In this document: one piece after another, positions 26,707-32,356 of the stretch
Numbering within the stretch: position 1 is the first letter of the stretch
How the letters are laid out: each line of letters starts with the position of its first letter
DNA from: Hahellaceae bacterium
Lineage (GTDB): Bacteria > Pseudomonadota > Gammaproteobacteria > Pseudomonadales > Oleiphilaceae
Assembly: GCA_016716085.1 (NCBI GenBank)
Contig: JADJWY010000028.1
Span: forward strand, 1 to 45,105
Length of the DNA stretch: 45,105 bases
Direction of reading: 5' to 3'
Notes under the pieces: model-generated
Databases searched by the model: none
Seen by the model: only the letters and a program-made list of their open reading frames with translations
What the model was told of the DNA's origin: nothing
Program-made: the position numbers and the translations under genes

Positions 26707-27927
26707 TTATGCGATTACTGAGCCGATTAGGGGGCGGGTTAGTGACCCGGACGTTCTAAATGCGTCAATCTCACCGCTGATCGTGCGATAAAGCTCTGAA
26801 ATTGTGACGCAATCAATGTCCGTGTTTAGTGTTGCAATATAGTCACAAAGCGCCTCAAAGTCATCCTGCGGCCAGTGGGTTAGATCAGCTGTCCCAAATC
26901 GGTGTCCGTAAAACGCCCCACACGCGCCGATCCTGATAAGATCGTCCACGTAGTCTTTTGCATTCTGGAGCGTGCAAGTGTTGTTAAGCGGTTGCGCACG
27001 CAGGCCACCGTGCCAGTTTGCAATTTCCGAGATAGCTAGGTTTACCCCAGTATTTGTCCCCCTGCATGACAGAAACCGAGCGCGAGCGTTAACCAGATGA
27101 GATTTGTTAATGTCTGCCCCGTCGCTGTCGTACTGACCGTAGCGTCCCTGCGGGAATGATGCGTGCATTGCCACATGCCCAAGCGCCTTTAGCGCGGCTT
27201 TCTCGGCGCTCATCATCTGCCCACTGTCACCATCTGAGCCATCCCATTGAGCACCGTCGTGACAGCATATCGCATCGCCTTTGCTCGCCATTTCTGCTAC
27301 CTGGGCGCTGGTGAGATAGGATGCCGTATCAATCACACTCCCCTCAAGGTAATGCGTCATCGGGATGCCTTTAGCTACAGCGTATTGATGTGCTGTGTAG
27401 TGGTCGCTGAAGCCATCATCAAAGCCCATTACCAGCTTTGGCCTGCCGTGTACGCCTTTCCAAAGGCTATCCACCGTAAAATCACGAAGGATTCCGCTAC
27501 CACCATAGATTTTAAGACGGATAGACTGGATGGCCGAGGCAAATGTGAATGAGTTGTACTTTGTAAAACCGGCCTGTTTGAAATAAAAGACGTTCCAACC
27601 GGGGGCGAAATCACCTGACCATGTGTGCAGGCATGTGTCGCCGGTCATGTTTGTCGAATTAGCAAGGTACAATTGCAGCCCAATGGCATTGCCGCCGTAC
27701 TTACGGTGGTTGTAAACAAGCATCACCAGCGTATCGTCACCGTTCAAGTTCCAGTTAACTTGCTTGGTGATATATTTGTCCTGCGTCGTGTTGTCGAGCG
27801 TAAAGCGTAACGACTTAGTAGACTGGTAAACTCCAGTCGTGTCTGTCGTTTCAGCGATACCGCTTGACGCTGTTCCGCCCAGTGTCCACTCGCTTAAAAC
27901 ATCAAAGTCTTCTAACAGCGTAGCCAC
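26707..27927 (-). CDS. NodB-type polysaccharide deacetylase
   Basis: 406 residues from GTG at 27927. Residues 1-160 form a beta-sandwich-like N-terminus (WSGDFAPGWNVFYFKQAGF). From about 165 the NodB homology domain appears: RPKLVMGFDDGFSDHY holds the catalytic and metal aspartates (FDDG), ICCHDGAQW is in the place of the metal-histidine motif, and SFPQGRYGQYD is in the place of the RxPxY-like groove motif. The second histidine of the usual HxxxH is not obvious. It would remove N- or O-acyl groups from a surface polysaccharide. Its neighbour is a lyase, which suggests joint action. Confidence 0.8.
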   Translation of the reverse strand: MATLLEDFDVLSEWTLGGTASSGIAETTDTTGVYQSTKSLRFTLDNTTQDKYITKQVNWNLNGDDTLVMLVYNHRKYGGNAIGLQLYLANSTNMTGDTCLHTWSGDFAPGWNVFYFKQAGFTKYNSFTFASAIQSIRLKIYGGSGILRDFTVDSLWKGVHGRPKLVMGFDDGFSDHYTAHQYAVAKGIPMTHYLEGSVIDTASYLTSAQVAEMASKGDAICCHDGAQWDGSDGDSGQMMSAEKAALKALGHVAMHASFPQGRYGQYDSDGADINKSHLVNARARFLSCRGTNTGVNLAISEIANWHGGLRAQPLNNTCTLQNAKDYVDDLIRIGACGAFYGHRFGTADLTHWPQDDFEALCDYIATLNTDIDCVTISELYRTISGEIDAFRTSGSLTRPLIGSVIA

Positions 27928-27936
27928 AATTGCACC

Positions 27937-28014
27937 TTAAAATTTAATCATCGGAATCAGCACGACGGCGAATGCAAGAAGCCATAGCGCAATGGCTGCG
28001 ACGAAGTAACGCAT
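27937..28014 (-). CDS. 25-residue membrane peptide of the lysis cassette
   Basis: ATG at 28014 overlaps the TGA of the preceding gene, and the frame closes with TAA at 27937. MRYFVAAIALWLLAFAVVLI is a single hydrophobic helix. The tight coupling at the end of the lysis cassette makes a real gene plausible. A role as an antiholin or pinholin-like accessory is speculative. Confidence 0.45.
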   Translation of the reverse strand: MRYFVAAIALWLLAFAVVLIPMIKF

Positions 28015-28322
28015 CACTTGATAACCGTTGCCGCGACAGCGGAAGTAAGGGCAATCAGGACGGCACCACCGACTTTTGAAAGCGTTGAAAGGATTGGCTT
28101 CTGTTCTGCCAGCTTCAGCTCAATTTCAGCCACTTCGCTTTTCAGGTCTTTCAGCTCAGTTGACATGCCTTCGAGCTGCCTGCCGAACCTTTCAAACGTG
28201 GCCTTATTCTGCTCGTGCCGTTCTTCACTGCGTGCCGTTGTCTGCGCCAGATCGCTTACAGCGTTTGTCAGCTTCTCGATTGCGCTGTAAATCTGCGTCA
28301 GGTGCGTGGTGATTTCGTTCAC
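28014..28322 (-). CDS. Coiled-coil protein with C-terminal membrane helix (lysis-associated)
   Basis: 102 residues. Residues 1-75 are strongly heptad-patterned (SAIEKLTNAVSDLAQ; FERFGRQLEGMSTELKDL), and residues 80-100 (GGAVLIALTSAVAATVI) form one membrane helix. This C-anchored layout resembles the XhlA/hemolysin-like partners of phage holins. It overlaps the holin gene by four bases. It is not a typical Rz, which has an N-terminal anchor. Confidence 0.65.
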   Translation of the reverse strand: MNEITTHLTQIYSAIEKLTNAVSDLAQTTARSEERHEQNKATFERFGRQLEGMSTELKDLKSEVAEIELKLAEQKPILSTLSKVGGAVLIALTSAVAATVIK

Positions 28323-28828
28323 TTTGACTGCCCCATCATCGCCGCTTTTTCAGCGCTGCCGCGACTTGAGCCGACCCAGTAATTAACGCACGCGATAAAC
28401 GCAGCGAGGACTTGCCCAGATATGAGGTAGATAATGTCTGGTGCGCCAGGAGGTAACGCCTGTGTCATCAGCATATATGCTATGCCAGTTGTCATCAGCG
28501 CCGTGACCAGCGTTAAAGCCCACGGCATCCAGTGGCCTTTGTTGTTGGCTCTGGCGTTTGCCCTGTCAGCTACCTCCACCCGGGCCATGCCAAAAACGTG
28601 GCTTCTGAGATTGGCCTTTTCCTCATTTTCAAGCGCCCGGAGTTTTACGATTGCTTCGGGATCCTTGGTTAGACTTTCGGCTACTGCTGCCGGGTCGTTT
28701 TCCGTTCCCAGTGTCTGAGCCACGATTGCACCGATAGCCCCGCCTGCTGGCCCGCCCAATGCTGTACCCAGGACGGGTGCGAAGTTCGCCACCTTTCGAC
28801 CTAATGCTTTCCAATCTTCACTATTCAT
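28319..28828 (-). CDS. Holin of the 3-TM type
   Basis: 169 residues from ATG at 28828, which overlaps the upstream stop. The N-terminal part has a glycine-rich hydrophobic segment (LGTALGGPAGGAIGAIVAQ) and an acidic helix. Two membrane helices follow (MPWALTLVTALMTTGIAYML and IIYLISGQVLAAFIACVNYW), then a short basic tail (GSSRGSAEKAAMM). This matches the holin_3TM family. It would make the membrane lesion that lets the lysozyme reach peptidoglycan. Confidence 0.8.
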   Translation of the reverse strand: MNSEDWKALGRKVANFAPVLGTALGGPAGGAIGAIVAQTLGTENDPAAVAESLTKDPEAIVKLRALENEEKANLRSHVFGMARVEVADRANARANNKGHWMPWALTLVTALMTTGIAYMLMTQALPPGAPDIIYLISGQVLAAFIACVNYWVGSSRGSAEKAAMMGQSK

Positions 28829-28950
28829 GTTCGTAACAACCAAATACCAACAAAAACGAAAATTATGCCAAGCCAGCTCAGCAGCTCACGCGAGTAAAAC
28901 GAAATACGATTTTTAGCTATGCGAATAAAGCGCCTGAGAGCCGGTTTCAT
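28825..28950 (-). CDS. 41-residue single-helix membrane protein in the lysis cassette
   Basis: The start ATG at 28950 overlaps the lysozyme stop (GTATGA), and the stop at 28825 overlaps the holin start (CATGAA). The sequence starts MKPALRRFIRIAKNRISFY (basic) and ends LLSWLGIIFVFVGIWLLRT (one membrane helix). Exact ATGA coupling on both sides argues for a true gene. It may be a second holin or regulator. Confidence 0.6.
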   Translation of the reverse strand: MKPALRRFIRIAKNRISFYSRELLSWLGIIFVFVGIWLLRT

Positions 28951-29399
28951 ACCCACCGCCCGGTCGCCATCATTGTGCTTAGCCGGATCGCTCTAGCGCC
29001 CACCTGTCTTGCCCACTGGCTGTCCATCATCTCCTTAGCTGCTAGCGTCCACATTTGCCGCTCTATCGCGTCCCACATGCGTTTGAAGCGCATCAGTCCG
29101 GCAAAGCCAAGGTTAAAGCACATATCTGCAATCACGGCCTGCCGCACATCGTTGAGCGCCTGCCACTCGGTGACTTGTGCGAGCTGGGTTAGCACTTCGT
29201 CCAGGTCTTCGTCGAGAAGCCGTGAGGCGCCTTGCTTACTGATCCCGTACCGCTCAAGGTGCGCACCGGTGCAGCCTGGCAGCGGTCGTGCTTCCAGGTT
29301 GCGACCGTACCCTATAGTGAGGTAGCCAGCGGTGCAGCGATACGGAAATAAATTTAGGCCCTCATGACGCTTGAGCATTTCTAACAGCTTTTCGCGCAT
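28947..29399 (-). CDS. Lysozyme (GH24 endolysin)
   Basis: 150 residues from ATG at 29399. MLKRHEGLNLFPYRCTAGYL followed by TIGYGRNLE carries the catalytic Glu (RHEG) and Thr (YLTIGYG) of T4-type lysozymes. The position of T4 Asp20 is Cys (YRCTAG), a natural variant seen in many phage lysozymes. There is no signal peptide, so export depends on the holin. The C-terminal part (NDVRQAVIADMCFNLGFAGL; MWDAIERQMW; QWARQVGARA) matches the family. It is the first gene after the tandem terminators of the late promoter. Confidence 0.92.
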   Translation of the reverse strand: MREKLLEMLKRHEGLNLFPYRCTAGYLTIGYGRNLEARPLPGCTGAHLERYGISKQGASRLLDEDLDEVLTQLAQVTEWQALNDVRQAVIADMCFNLGFAGLMRFKRMWDAIERQMWTLAAKEMMDSQWARQVGARAIRLSTMMATGRWV

Positions 29400-29415
29400 G
29401 AGCAACCCCACAAAT

Positions 29416-29439
29416 AAAAAAGCCCTACGGGGATAGGGC
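29416..29439 (-). terminator. Second terminator downstream of the late promoter
   Basis: The minus strand reads GCCCTA-TCCCCG-TAGGGC followed by TTTTTTATTT, just before the lysozyme start. It should stop transcription from the late promoter unless antiterminated. Confidence 0.85.
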
Positions 29440-29486
29440 AATAAGGAGGACAATCCAGAATTTTAGGCATCTGGGGGCCTGAAATG

Positions 29487-29514
29487 AAAAAACCCCGCTT
29501 TTTGGGCGAGGTTT
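29487..29514 (-). terminator. First terminator downstream of the late promoter
   Basis: The minus strand reads AAACCTCGC-CCAAAAA-GCGGGGTTT followed by TTTC, a good stem (one G-T pair) with a T-run, about 10 bases from the predicted transcription start. With the terminator at 29416 it makes a tandem block. Confidence 0.8.
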
Positions 29515-29528
29515 CGATCATTGGAAAC

Positions 29529-29558
29529 AGCCTACATGATTTTTGTGTTCGGTGTCAA
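29529..29558 (-). promoter_or_regulatory. Putative late promoter (pR'-like)
   Basis: On the minus strand a perfect -35 TTGACA (29558-29553) includes the stop codon of the Q-like gene. After 18 bases comes TAGGCT (29534-29529) as a weak -10. It drives toward the two terminators and the lysozyme gene. The arrangement Q gene, promoter, terminator, lysis genes is that of lambdoid late control. Confidence 0.6.
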
Positions 29559-30061
29559 CATAGGCGTTTTCGCAAATATTCGCTTGCCCTTGATTCAAAT
29601 TCGTAAAGCCCAGACAGCAGAACGTCAAACAGTGAGCTACCAGGTTGCTGAGTATACCGGCCTGTGCCTCCACACTCCCTACACTGTTCGCGCTCCCACC
29701 TCCCCGGGAATTTGTACCTTTCGCCCCTCCCCCCGCAACACTGACAGCGGTTCGCACTGATAAACTTCAGACAGATCGCTTTAGCAGTCTGACCCGCTTC
29801 ATCCGGCGATTTGATGTCACCCGATTCGAGCAGGGAGCGGCTGATTAGGTAGATCGCTTCAAGTGTCAGAGCTTCCTTTTCATTGCTCGTGTCCCTTTCC
29901 GCAAAACAGTATTTCGCAACCAGCAGCTTAAACACGTAGTTAGGTAGGCCATGACAAGCGTTCGCAATGTCCACGCTCGATAGCCCGCCGTAACCCCCGG
30001 GGATAAAGCCGATCTGGCCGCTCTTTGGCGTCATCATGGCCAGCCGTTCTAACTTACTCAT
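29555..30061 (-). CDS. Q-like late antiterminator
   Basis: 168 residues from ATG at 30061 with GGGGTGGG upstream. The first half is helical (VDIANACHGLPNYVFKLLVA), and the second half has a paired zinc motif CQCCGGRGERYKF and CRECGGTGRY, as in the phage 82/21-type antitermination proteins. Q proteins load on RNA polymerase paused near the late promoter and let it pass terminators. Here the promoter and two terminators follow immediately. A DnaJ-like zinc hinge alone would look similar, but the context favours Q. Confidence 0.75.
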   Translation of the reverse strand: MSKLERLAMMTPKSGQIGFIPGGYGGLSSVDIANACHGLPNYVFKLLVAKYCFAERDTSNEKEALTLEAIYLISRSLLESGDIKSPDEAGQTAKAICLKFISANRCQCCGGRGERYKFPGRWEREQCRECGGTGRYTQQPGSSLFDVLLSGLYEFESRASEYLRKRLC

Positions 30062-30117
30062 ACCCACCCCACTATTTTAGTTTTTTCTAAACCACTATCT
30101 GATCTTGCTAAAATATT

Positions 30118-30714
30118 TTAAGTGCCCGGCCCGACCCCAGACTTTCGCTTGTGTGTTGTCAGCTTCGCCTCGTCGCCACCCGCTAACATGGCCTTACAGT
30201 CAATGCACTGGGCCTCTTTGGTGCTGCTGTAGCTGTGAAGTCCTGCGGCGTGGTCACAGTAATGAAGTCCGTCATTGCCGTTCGATCCCACTATGTCAAT
30301 CCGCTTTTCGTCCCACGCTTCGTCCTCCTCCGGCGTCACTTCTGGCAACCCAACTTCAAAAGGCGACACTGGTAAGCCACGCTTCGGCAAATCCCTTGCC
30401 TCGTCTTTCATAGCCCGCAACCCGTTCAACCGCCTGTCCCGGTAGTCTGGATCGCTCGCCGCTTCGCCCATCAACCCGGCATACGCTGCAAGGTCAACGT
30501 AATTATCTGCTCTGTAGTCACCCTGCTGGCTCCTCACGGCTTTGAGAAGGCACATAAACAACCACCCCTGCTCCACCGTCAGCTTGACTTTCGTTATGGC
30601 CTCAAATGCGTTTATGCAGGCTCCCATGGATCGCTCGCCAGCGGGTTTGTCATAAGTTTTGGCCCTGTCCTGCATCTCTGTCTGAGCCTGGCTCAAGATT
30701 TCGTGTGCTTTCAT
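30118..30714 (-). CDS. DUF6378-like protein with C-terminal zinc-binding motif
   Basis: 198 residues from ATG at 30714, chosen because AAGGGTGAG precedes it; the upstream ATG at 30741 has a poor site. The N-terminal 90 residues have the pattern ILSQAQTEMQDRAKTYDKPA, KVKLTVEQGWLFMCLLKAVR and DNYVDLAAYAGL of a family common in phages and related in helix pattern to MazG-like nucleotide pyrophosphohydrolases. The C-terminus has CDHAAGLHSY and CIDCKAM, a likely zinc site. The real activity is unknown. Confidence 0.65.
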   Translation of the reverse strand: MKAHEILSQAQTEMQDRAKTYDKPAGERSMGACINAFEAITKVKLTVEQGWLFMCLLKAVRSQQGDYRADNYVDLAAYAGLMGEAASDPDYRDRRLNGLRAMKDEARDLPKRGLPVSPFEVGLPEVTPEEDEAWDEKRIDIVGSNGNDGLHYCDHAAGLHSYSSTKEAQCIDCKAMLAGGDEAKLTTHKRKSGVGPGT

Positions 30715-30761
30715 TCGCTCACCCTTCTGTTTTCTGGTCATTTACCATCGGCACCTAGGCT

Positions 30762-30776
30762 GTTACTTTTGGTAAC
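30762..30776. promoter_or_regulatory. Inverted repeat GTTAC-TTTTG-GTAAC
   Basis: A perfect 15-base palindrome lies in the 89-base gap upstream of the DUF6378-like gene. Its central TTTTG equals that of the operator at 35232-35250, though the arms differ. It may be an operator for that gene. No clear promoter is visible next to it. Confidence 0.35.
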
Positions 30777-30830
30777 ACTCATTGTTAAAAATCGGTTGAA
30801 TAGCGTGTCTGCTGGCACGTTAAAATCAGG

Positions 30831-31070
30831 CTAGAGAGCGCGTAGGCGCTTGGTGAATTTTCTCATCCCGTTCTGCACGGGCTTATCTAAAAGGCTTCTG
30901 CTTTTGCGCTCCGCCGATTGTCTGCGCTGTGCCTCGGTCGTTCCTGTCCTTCGACGCTCACACCAACACTTACAGCACCGATTACGCTTAACATAGCGCT
31001 CGTGAGTGCCACAACGCTCGCATGGCTCCACGGTTCTGAATCGTTCGCCTCGAATGCTACTGTTGGTCAT
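30831..31070 (-). CDS. Small zinc-finger protein
   Basis: 79 residues from ATG at 31070, overlapping the previous stop. CERCGTHERYVKRNRCCKCW is a four-cysteine zinc motif followed by a basic tail (RQSAERKSRSLLD; MRKFTKRLRAL). Probably nucleic-acid binding. It sits between a helix-turn-helix gene and the DUF6378-like gene. The family is not recognised. Confidence 0.65.
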   Translation of the reverse strand: MTNSSIRGERFRTVEPCERCGTHERYVKRNRCCKCWCERRRTGTTEAQRRQSAERKSRSLLDKPVQNGMRKFTKRLRAL

Positions 31071-31252
31071 TGTGCGCCCTCCAAAAGATGCCAATCGCCC
31101 ATGATCGAGGGTCTTACCCTGTTTTTGTGCGACAGCGCGATTAGCGTATCGAGTACAACGCCAGGGAGCATGTCGAGGGCTTTGGCTATGTCAAGATGGC
31201 AGGCTGAGCCGCTGGATTTGATGTAACTGACAATGGCATCTAAATTGTTCAT
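31067..31252 (-). CDS. Small winged-helix protein
   Basis: 61 residues: MNNLDAIVSYIKSSGSACHL, then DIAKALDMLPGVVLDTLIAL and HKNRVRPS form the helix-turn-helix and wing pattern of short phage transcription or replication accessory proteins. Its ATG overlaps the RusA stop and its stop overlaps the zinc-finger start, so it is coupled on both sides. Confidence 0.65.
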   Translation of the reverse strand: MNNLDAIVSYIKSSGSACHLDIAKALDMLPGVVLDTLIALSHKNRVRPSIMGDWHLLEGAQ

Positions 31253-31698
31253 GCTGCCGCCCCCGGTTTGGTTTTTTGCTGTGCTGGCATGGCGTCCAAA
31301 AACTGGACTGTGATTAACGCGCCTGGATTGGTCGAATAGATTTTCTGAGCCTCGATCTGCACAACTTGCGCATCGTCAAACCAAATGACCCCGTTAAGCG
31401 CGTCCTTAATCGATTTAAGGCAGTTATCGGTGTCGGGCTTAGTGGTGGCAGCGACCCCCCCCTCGGACGCGCTCCTAGCCTTCCACAGAGGCCATGCTGA
31501 CGGGATATCCAAAGCGATCACTACGGTTAGCTTTACGGGGCTTGCCAAAGGTGGCCGCATTCCGTAGGCGGCCATTGCCGCCGATCTGACCAGCCCCTCA
31601 TACGTGCGGGTTTTTTCGGGCGTGTAGTGATGCCCGTTTCTGGTAGACCTTGCTCGGGCTTTTGGCACGACTTTTCCTGGTACGTGGAAGGTGATCAT
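31249..31698 (-). CDS. rusA: RusA-type Holliday junction resolvase
   Basis: 149 residues. MITFHVPGKVVPKARARSTR, then YTPEKTRTYEGLVR and KPDTDNCLKSIKDALNGV, followed by WFDDAQVVQIEAQK, is the RusA signature, with the metal-binding aspartates in KPDxDN and DDxQV. RusA cuts Holliday junctions and resolves branched replication and packaging intermediates. Position in the replication-to-late part of the operon is usual for lambdoid phages. Confidence 0.92.
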   Translation of the reverse strand: MITFHVPGKVVPKARARSTRNGHHYTPEKTRTYEGLVRSAAMAAYGMRPPLASPVKLTVVIALDIPSAWPLWKARSASEGGVAATTKPDTDNCLKSIKDALNGVIWFDDAQVVQIEAQKIYSTNPGALITVQFLDAMPAQQKTKPGAAA

Positions 31699-31715
31699 TG
31701 TTATCTCCTAGCCTG

Positions 31716-32000
31716 TTACAGAAATTTACTGACTTCAGATAAAAGTCCTGGCCTTCCTGATTCAAGCAATAGGTAATCTCGCTTAAATCCTATTTCTGCC
31801 GTTTCACTGTTTTTTGAAAACCGGTAATTTGCTTTCACTGCCACTTTTTCATCTGCGGAAATTTTAAAAAATGACCAGCCTGAATTGTTTGCTTTAGTCA
31901 TCTTGAAAACAGTCCATCCAAAAGAGTCAAAAAAACATTTCCCGACTTCCACCCATCCATCTTTTTTATTCGGCTTGTTACCGGAGAATTTCTTGCTCAT
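31716..32000 (-). CDS. Hypothetical protein
   Basis: 94 residues, basic, with aromatic-rich strands (GWVEVGKCFFDSFGWTVFKM; SGWSFFKISADEKVAVKANY). It may be a small beta-fold nucleic-acid-binding protein. It lies between the iteron region and RusA. The A/T-rich composition differs from its neighbours, which could mean recent acquisition. No family is recognised. Confidence 0.6.
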   Translation of the reverse strand: MSKKFSGNKPNKKDGWVEVGKCFFDSFGWTVFKMTKANNSGWSFFKISADEKVAVKANYRFSKNSETAEIGFKRDYLLLESGRPGLLSEVSKFL

Positions 32001-32129
32001 ATCGCCCCCTTTCTAATTTTGTGTATTGAAAAATTGAACAACCAAAGTTCTGCGAAACCCTACCCCTCGCAAAGTGCAGCGCACCCGCATAAAGCGGGGG
32101 TGCTCTTTCCCCTCTTTAGAGGGGCAAAT

Positions 32130-32303
32130 ACCCGCCAAGCGCCAAGCCGCGTAATCCGTGGGCTGCAGAGGAGGTAAATCAACTTGGCGGGTAATTTTTG
32201 AAAAATACCCGCCAAGTGCTCGCCAAGCGTCCGCCAAGCTAGTGTTTATGCGCTCTACAGCTTGGTTGGCGGAAACTTGGCGAAAATAAATTACCCGCCA
32301 AGC
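32130..32303. repeat. Iteron cluster, putative replication origin
   Basis: The word ACCCGCCAAG(C/T), or its complement, is repeated here in both orientations. Full copies are at 32130-32140, 32182-32192 (inverted), 32207-32217 and 32293-32303. Shorter copies (CGCCAAGC, GCTTGG, GGCGG) lie at 32141, 32221, 32231, 32259 and 32275. The copies at 32182 and 32207 form a near-perfect palindrome with an A/T-rich centre. One more copy lies in the helicase gene at 33248-33258. Clustered iterons next to a primase-helicase gene are the usual form of a phage origin. No reliable protein is encoded between 32013 and 32356. Confidence 0.7.
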
Positions 32304-32356
32304 TGAACCGGGCACACTTTTTGCGGGGTATGTTTTTGATTGTTTTTTATACTGCA

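Noticed and set aside
29518..29757. A glycine-rich minus-strand frame overlapping the Q-like gene and promoter
   Set aside because: It is a different frame of the Q-like gene with low-complexity glycine and serine, and no start site.
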